NCBI GenBank assembly: GCA_963965975.1
Contig: OZ014421.1
Location: forward strand, 439,001-503,000
DNA: 64,000 nucleotides
Source: Xestospongia bergquistia
Lineage: Eukaryota; Porifera; Demospongiae; Haplosclerida; Petrosiidae
Reading direction: 5' to 3'
The notes beneath the pieces were generated by a model that saw only the letters and a program-made list of their open reading frames with translations, searched no databases and was not told where the DNA came from. Position numbers and translations under genes: made by a program. Positions 52,601 to 61,600 of this stretch are shown here, piece by piece. Positions within the stretch are counted from its first letter, which is position 1. The number at the start of each line of letters is the position of its first letter.

Positions 52601-55600
52601 TCGAAGGTCGGTGCTGTCCGGTATGTGACTACGGGATTGCTGATGATGCATGTGGTTTAATACGAGTTCGTAACCACACCATCAAAGTATCAATGGACGA
52701 CAAAGTAGAATGTATTACATCAGTGACCAAACACGCCTGTGACAAACCAATGTTCACTAGAAACAATGTCCGATATCGATGCAAAGCTGTTGAAGGTGTG
52801 CGTGTTGTCGAAAAGGCATGTCAAGATATCGAGACAGTGGAATATAGAGATGTTATAGATTGTAAACCAGAGATCATTCCAAATCGGTTTGCACCTCATT
52901 TGATGAAACTTGGCAAGAGAGACTTACCATGCTCATTACAATTACCATAAACTTATGTAATATAGTTTTGTATATACTAAATTGTTAGTTATGTGTATTC
53001 AATAAACCATAAATAGCTCCTGTAATTATGTTCAATTATTTGTTAAGTGTGTTCAATAAATCATAAATAATTCTTAATGTATTATTGTTTAAACCTTTTT
53101 GTAATATTATTTACTAATAACACTTAATTCAATTGAAGCAATATTTTAAAAATAAATATTACCTTTTTCCAAACTTTGTTCTCCTTCCATTAAATTCCCA
53201 TGCAATATATCAGCTATGACTTGAGTATCTGATTGACTTAAGTATACCTATTGAATATAAATATCTATATACCTATTGAATATAAATATCTATATAGATC
53301 TAATATAAACAAGACTTAATTCTAAGGGCTAAATAAATAAACACCAAGTTAATATTGAATATATTATATTTATCACTGGATAAAATATTGACTGGATGGA
53401 TGGATGAATGGATAGATGGATAGATGAATAGATGGATGGATGAATGAATGAATGGATAGATGAATGAATAGATGGATGAATGAATGGATGAATAGATGAA
53501 TGGATGGATGAATAGATGGATGGATAGATGGATGAATAGATGGATGAATGGATAGATGGATGGATAGATGGATAGATGAATGGATGGATGAATAGATGAA
53601 TGGATGGATGAATAGATGGATGGATAGATGGATGAATAGATGGATGAATAGATGGATGAATGGATAGATGGATGGATAGATGGATAGATGAATGGATGGA
53701 TGAATAGATGGATGGATAGATGGATGAATAGATGGATGAATAGATGGATGAATGGATAGATGGATGGATAGATGGATAGATGAATGGATGGATGAATAGA
53801 TGGATGGATAGATGGATGAATAGATGGATGAATGGATAGATGGATAGATGGATGGTTATTATAGAATAAAATGAAAAATGTAAAAACAAATGGATGAATA
53901 AAAGAACAAACAAATCAAAAATAGAAAAAATGGACAGATAAAAGATAAATGGACAGATAAAAGATCAATGGACAGATAAAAGATAAATGGATAAACAAAC
54001 AACAGATAATTGAAACTGAAATTGCATAACTGAAATTTTTAAATGTACAATTTTTTATGTGATTGAATTTATAGTGAAGTGAAACCCTCTACAATATACA
54101 ATGTATCAAATATAACATTACTAATAACAACATCAATATGATCTGATACAAGTATATTAACAATGTGAAAACTAATGACGTCAATATCATAAGACTTGTT
54201 AAACAATACTACTAAAGGACCACATTGAAAACAATACTATATATTTCAATTACAATATAACCTACTCAAAGAAAACCAGTAATCCTTATAAAGAATAGAA
54301 GTTATAGAACTCAGTCACACCCAAACCACTTCATTAATAAAATGTATTGATAATATTATATTTACTGAGAAAGCAGACATACTTATATAATTGTGGTAAC
54401 TTGTGTTAACATACTTCAAATATTAGAATCATTATATTTGCTATAGTAATTTAAAATAATAAACAAAATTACATCTGGTATGATGCCAAAGGGCTTATCA
54501 AACTATCACACCATATATGGTCATAAGAGAGAGGATGAGTAAGTATGAGTGAGCAAGAGAGAGAAAGAGAGAGAGAGAGAGAGGGGGGGATCAAACTATC
54601 AAACCATATATGGTCATGAGAGAGAGTGAGAGATAATGGTCACAAGGTGAAGTCTTTGAAAAAGACCCTAAGTTCCATTTACTTCTTGCTAAGGAAGTCC
54701 AATTGTTATAAAGGTCATCATTAATACATTAAAATCATTAGCATACAAGATACAAGATTACCACATACACTAAGGAAGGAAAGGAACCTAACAAATATAT
54801 GGTCCCTTCTATTACATAAATTGGGAAATCCTTAGGGTTCATTTATCAGAATAAAATACTAAAGGTGTTTATAGTATAAGAGGAAGGAAACAAAGTACAG
54901 CTTGCATAATACCATTGTACGTGTACATGAAATCAGATGGAAGTTACTAGAATATTTAAAATAAATAACCTTAAAGATTTCAACCACAAATTATTCTATA
55001 CTAGAACATATAATGCATTAGTAACATTTTTGTCTAAGTGAAGAATGCTTCCTCAGATATTAAAGAAGCCTTAACTCAATAGTGAGCTGTATAGCATAGG
55101 TGTATACAATATTATCTGTTTACATTCTTTGAAGTGAGATAGATGGTATGATCACGTATTCAATAGTATTATTACCTTAACTGGAGAAAAAGTAGCTGTC
55201 AGTGATATCGTAGGCATATCATGATACCAGCTGGCTGATAGATTCCTTTGTAAAGAACATGATAGGGTACAAGGTTCTAAAATAGCTTCCTTGTTCATTG
55301 GAGAAGGAGCACAGTCCTCATCAATGATAGATCTGTAAAATAAGTATAATTTTACAGTGTAATTTGTTTTAAATGATATTTTACATTGTCCTTACTTCAT
55401 AGTATAGAGGTGTCCTCAATATAGAGGTTATATAATACACTAAAGTATTAGTATGGGACTAGAACAAGTGTCCTTAATATAGAGGTTGTATAATACACTA
55501 AAGTATTAGTATGGGACTAGAACAAGTGTCCTTAATATAGAGGTTATATAATACACTAAAGTATTAGTATGGGACTAGAACAAGTGTCCTTAATATAGAG

Positions 55601-58600
55601 GTTATATAATATACTAAAGTATTAGTATGGGACTAGAACAAGTGTCCTTAATATAGAGGTTATATAATACACTAAAGTATTAGTATGGGACTAGAACATG
55701 TGTCCTTAATATAGTGGTTATATAATATACTAAAGTATTAGTATGGGACTAGAACAAGTGTCCTTAATATAGAGGTTATATAATACACTAAAGTGTTAGT
55801 ATGGGACTAGAAAAAGTGTCCTCAACATAGATATATAATAATATATCTATATAATACACTAAAGTGTTAGTATGGGACTAGAACATGGGTCTTGAAATAG
55901 AGAGTGTCCTGAATATAGAGGGTACTTTTAATATTAAGTACATCCTCTATATTGAGGACATTTGTTCTAGTCCCATACTAATACTTTAGTGTATTATACA
56001 ACCTCTATATTGAGGACAGTCCCATACTAATACTTTAGTGTATTATACAACCTCTATATTGAGGACATTTGTTATAGTCCCATACTAATACTTTAGTGTA
56101 TTATACAACCTCTATATTGAGGACACTTGTTCTAGTCCCATATTAATACTTTAGTGTATTATATAACCTCTATATTGAGGACACTTGTTCTAGTCCCATA
56201 TTAATAGTTTAGTGTATTATATAACCTCTATATTGATAAGAATAATTATGGTAACCCTCGCCCAGAAAGCTGCCTCGAGTGCTAATAATACTAATGGTTC
56301 CTAATTGAAACCTGCTACTAGACACCCCCTTAATGCAATTATGCCAGAGCAGTGATATTCAATACTTACAGGACAGATGTTACATTTATTAAGATCAGAT
56401 TAAGTTACCACAAATATGTCAAAACACCTACTCAGTGAGTAATCTGTACCTGTAAACTTCAATAGCTGACAATGTTATTGCAGATTCTTCATAAACATGA
56501 CCACTGATATCACGATAATGGAATGTGTTAGTCAAGCTTAAAAGTCCCAAATAGGTCACTAGAACAACTGATGATGTGGAATGTGTGGGTAGAAGAATTT
56601 CTGGAGCATCGACTTTTATATTTAGCTTGATACGTTGTCCACTTTGATGAACAGATTGTACCTGGGAAAGTAATTATATGGACTAATTACTGTAAAAACA
56701 ATACATTTTTTATAGTGAATTTAATAATTGAAGGGGTATCCTCTTTTAATAATATAATGGAATTGCTCAAACAGACATTTTGAATTAAGGTCACCCTCTA
56801 TAATAAGGACATTTGTTCTAATCCTATACTAATATTTTAGTGTATTATACAACCTCTAGACACTTGTTCTAGTCCCATACTAATACTTTAGTGTATTATA
56901 TAACCTCTATATTAAGGACACTTGTTCTAGTCCCATACTAATACTTTGGTGTATTATACAACCTCTATATTGAGGACACTTGTTCTAGTCCCATACTAAT
57001 ACTTTAGTGTATTATACAACCTCTATATTGAGGACACTTGTTCTAGTCCCATACTAATACTTTAGTGTATTATATAACCTCTATATTGAGGACACTTGTT
57101 CTAGTCCCATACTAATACTTTAGTGTATTATACAACCTCTATATTGAGGACACTTGTTCTAGTCCCATACTAATACTTTAGTGATTATATAACCTCTATA
57201 TTGAGGACACTTGTTCTAGTCTCATACTAATACTTTAGCGTATTATATAACCTCTATATTGAGGACACTTGTTTTAGTCTCATACTAATACTTTAGTGTA
57301 TTATACAACCTCTATATTGAGGACACTTGTTCTAGTCCCATACTAATACTTTAGTGTATTATATAACCTCTATATTGAGGACACCTTTATACTAATGACA
57401 ATGTCCCATAGTCCATTATAGAGGAATGATGGTGTACACCTACAATAAAATTATGAGAATTTTGTTCTAGTACTAACGAAGTAATTATGGACAATTAGTA
57501 AATATTAAATTTACTAATTAAAGGTGTGACTTCTTAATCAGAGAAAGTATGTTAACAGAAAATCACATCAACTATTGTGCACATAAGTTATCAAGTTAGA
57601 ATACAAAGCTAGTTATTATTACATTGTTACAGTTTCCAATCCAATAAATTCATAACCCTTATAATTATTACTAACTAATGTCTATAATAATATTATTTGA
57701 TTAGATTAAATATTATTATCTCCTTATAAACAAATAAACAATTTTTGTTTACCTTTTGAGCAGCAGCTGATGCACTCTGATGTGCTGACTGCTTAGCTTG
57801 ATCAATAACACTTTGTTGAATCTTTAGCTCCTTAATAAAACCCTAATATCAATACATAATATAATATATAATTGAGTGTTCAACAATTTGTTCATTTATT
57901 AATTAATGTATTCAGAGAGTTACTCAAAGAATTCCATTTACCATAAGTGAATTGAGAAATGACATCAAAGCTACTACTCTTAGACGTCCGACACTAAGCT
58001 GTATCCCCATATCAACTTGCTCCGTATTCAAAGAATTTTGTACACCTGTCTTGAATAGATTTACCTACATGTCAATATAATATTAACAAAGATATTAATA
58101 TAGCTTTCTCAGAATAATGTCGCCATACTTGACATGTCAATGCGGTGGAGTTTTCAACACAGTAAACAACCTATAATAACATTAGATACCAAGAAATGGA
58201 ATGATGTTTGACAAGTAATTGTTGCCATGGTAACACATACCTTGGAGTAAAGAGAAGCTTGTGGGTGTATAACTTCTAGAGATTTCAACCTGTTAATAAA
58301 CAAATTATACTAATTATATTAATACAGGAATGTATAGCGGAATCTCTGTTTACAATTTACCACTATAGGATGTGACTTAATTTAGAGGTTATATAATACA
58401 TTAAAGTATTAGTATGGGACTATAACAAGTGTCCTCAATATAGAGGGTGTCCTTAATGCAGCGTGTCCTTGATGAAGATTTTCATGATATTGGACACCTC
58501 TAATATAAGTCACATTTAATGTACCAACTTCCCAAAAAGGGGGAGACACCATTAAAAACAATTAATCATAAAGATTCCACTATATGGAGTATCACTTACA

Positions 58601-61600
58601 GCAGGTTAATAACAATTTCTGAACTCAACAGCTGTACTTTACTGGTCAAACCTGTAAATGGTATCATAGCAACCAATGGAACAAGTTACACTAACCTGAT
58701 ATACTAACAGCTACAACTTCTCCTTGTGTCTCACTCTCAACAGATAAATGAACTTTGTTTATAGAAAGTTTAACTTGAATTACAGCTATATAATATAACA
58801 GAGTATTATGGCATTAATTAATTTGATACAATGGAATCACTATATTTATCAGATAATTCCTAACTGGAAAGTGAATCTTAAAGCTCTCATTTCATATACA
58901 ATACAATAACTAACCATTTAAGCTATAAAAACATCCTTGACTAAACATAAGGTCACAGAAGTATATATAACTTAGTACAATATAGTAATCAATGTCATTA
59001 GAATGAAGTATGTTAATACAATAGGTAATATGTACCATTTATATGCATATATAATATATGTATAATATATACATATACTGAAGTATCTAAGTCTGTTGAA
59101 GAGTGCTCGATGTCGTTAGACAGAGCGGGTTATAACAGAATTAAAGGACAAAAGAACAGAGCTCTCGCTGTGTTGCTGTTACTCCGAGTTTCACGCGTTA
59201 TGCGATCGTCAGACAGCTGTCTGCGAGAGCTCTGTTCTTTTGTCCTTTAATTCTGTTATAATATATACATATATATATGTGTGTGTCAGTATATATATAT
59301 ATATATATATAAATATATGTCCTTACAAGATGTTAAAGTACTATTGTCTTTTGCAGGAACCACTTCAGTAGAACTTGTTGTCTCTTTAATTGTCTCCCCC
59401 TTGGGTGGTTCATCAATTGATTGCTTCCCTTTGAGGGACTCCAATAATAACATTACTGCTCTATAATCACCAGGGTTAACACCCACCTTATAAATTAAAT
59501 AAAAAAATAAAAATAATCTAAGTCAATGACTACCTTTATTTCATCTAATATTAATTCCAAATTAATTAAAGGGACTTCCTCACACCAAGAACTAAGATTA
59601 CGATTAAGTACACCAGAAAACAACATAGGTGCAATGATCACATGATGATCATGTGACAACAACGAGTCAACTCTATACAATTGTAAACGACTAATTGATA
59701 TAGTCATGACGTCAATCAAAGGAGCTTGACCTGACGATGACAGAGGAGTATTGGAATCTGGATAGACATCGCTAGCCCATTGAAACCTAATTGTGACAGA
59801 AAAATACATGTACAAGTTTAGTAATGAAATGTATAGTGGAACTTAAATTGTTCTAATTGGATGGTAATACTGACAGTCACAAGGAATAATAAGTGATGTC
59901 ATTAATAAGGTATCCTTAAGGAGAAGTTCCACAGTAAACAGACCCTTTTATGACGGATATATTATTAGTATTATTGACAATAATGTCCAATGTAAGAAAG
60001 ATTAACATTACTGAACCTTTTAAACAATTATCTCTTATATTGAGAGTAATTCCAACAATACCAGTAATATCTCAATGTATAATACACTAAAGTATTAGTA
60101 TGGGACTAGAACAAGCGTCCTTAATATAGAGGTTGTATAATACACTAAAGTATTAGTATGGGACTAGAACAAGCGTCCTTAATATAGAGGTTGTATAATA
60201 CACTAAAGTATTAGTATGGGACTAGAACAAGCATCCTTAATATAGAGGTTATATAATACACTAAAGTATTAGTATGGGACTAGAACAAGTGTCCTCAATA
60301 TAGAGTGTGTCCTTTATGAGATGTTCCACTGTAGTGACATACTTGTTTGATATTGTTAATGTTCCCAAATCAACTACAATAGCAGCTGATGAAGTAGCAG
60401 AAAGTGGGAGAGTTATCTCTGGAGCATTTAGAGACACTGACAATTTGATTCGAGTAGAACTGTGCTCTCTGAGAGCCTTAGCCTGTAATAAATGATAATC
60501 ATGTGACAATCACATGACTTATAATATGACAACACATAATATTACAGTGAAACTTCATTGATAGACACTTTAGTCTAGTATATTGTAAGAGGTTGTATAA
60601 TACACTAAAGTATTAGTATGGGACTAGAACAAGTGTCCTCAATATAGAGGTTGTATAATACACTAAAGTATTAGTATGGGACTAGAACAAGTGTCCTCAA
60701 TATAGAGGTTGTATAATACACTAAAGTATTAGTATGGGACTAGAACAAGTGTCCTCAATATACAGGTTGTATAATACACTAAAGTATTAGTATGGGACTA
60801 GAACAAGTGTCCTCAATATACAGGTTGTATAATACACTAAAGTATTAGTATGGGACTAGAACAAGTGTCCTCAATATACAGGTTGTATAATACACTAAAG
60901 TATTAGTATGGGACTAGAACAAGTGTCCTCAATATACAGGTTGTATAATACACTAAAGTATTAGTATGGGACTAGAACAAGTGTCCTCAATATACAGGTT
61001 GTATAATACACTAAAGTATTAGTATGGGACTAGAACAAGTGTCCTCAATATACAGGTTGTATAATACACTAAAGTATTAGTATGGGACTAGAACAAGTGT
61101 CCTCAATATACAGGTTGTATAATACACTAAAGTATTAGTATGGGACTAGAACAAGTGTCCTCAATATAGAGGTTGTATAATACACTAAAGTATTAGTATG
61201 GGACTAGAACAAGTGTCCTCAATATAGAGGTTGTATAATACACTAAAGTATTAGTATGGGACTAGAACAAGTGTCCTCAATATAGAGGTTGTATAATACA
61301 CTAAAGTATTAGTATGGGACAAGAACAAGTGTCCTCAATATAGAGGTTGTATAATACACTAAAGTATTTGTATGGGACTAGAACAAGTGTCCTTAATATA
61401 GAGGTTGTATAATACACTAAAATATTAGTATGGGACTAGAACAAGTGTCCTAATATAGAAGGAATGCTTAATTCAGAGTGTCTGTACAAGAAGTTCCACA
61501 GTAATATGTTGAGAAACTAACTGTTTCAACAGCTCTGTGTGTAGCCGCTTCCTTAGCAGACTTTAGTAACTGTTGGTTAACATGTATTTTCTTAACAAAG

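Noticed and set aside
53329..53913. Minus-strand ORF of IHPSIHS repeats
   Set aside because: Low-complexity GGAT microsatellite; similar artefacts at 50,638-51,018 and 62,947-63,100.
60588..61462. CRISPR-like array (regular repeats)
   Set aside because: The units are contiguous 58-bp repeats without unique spacers, inside a eukaryotic intron.
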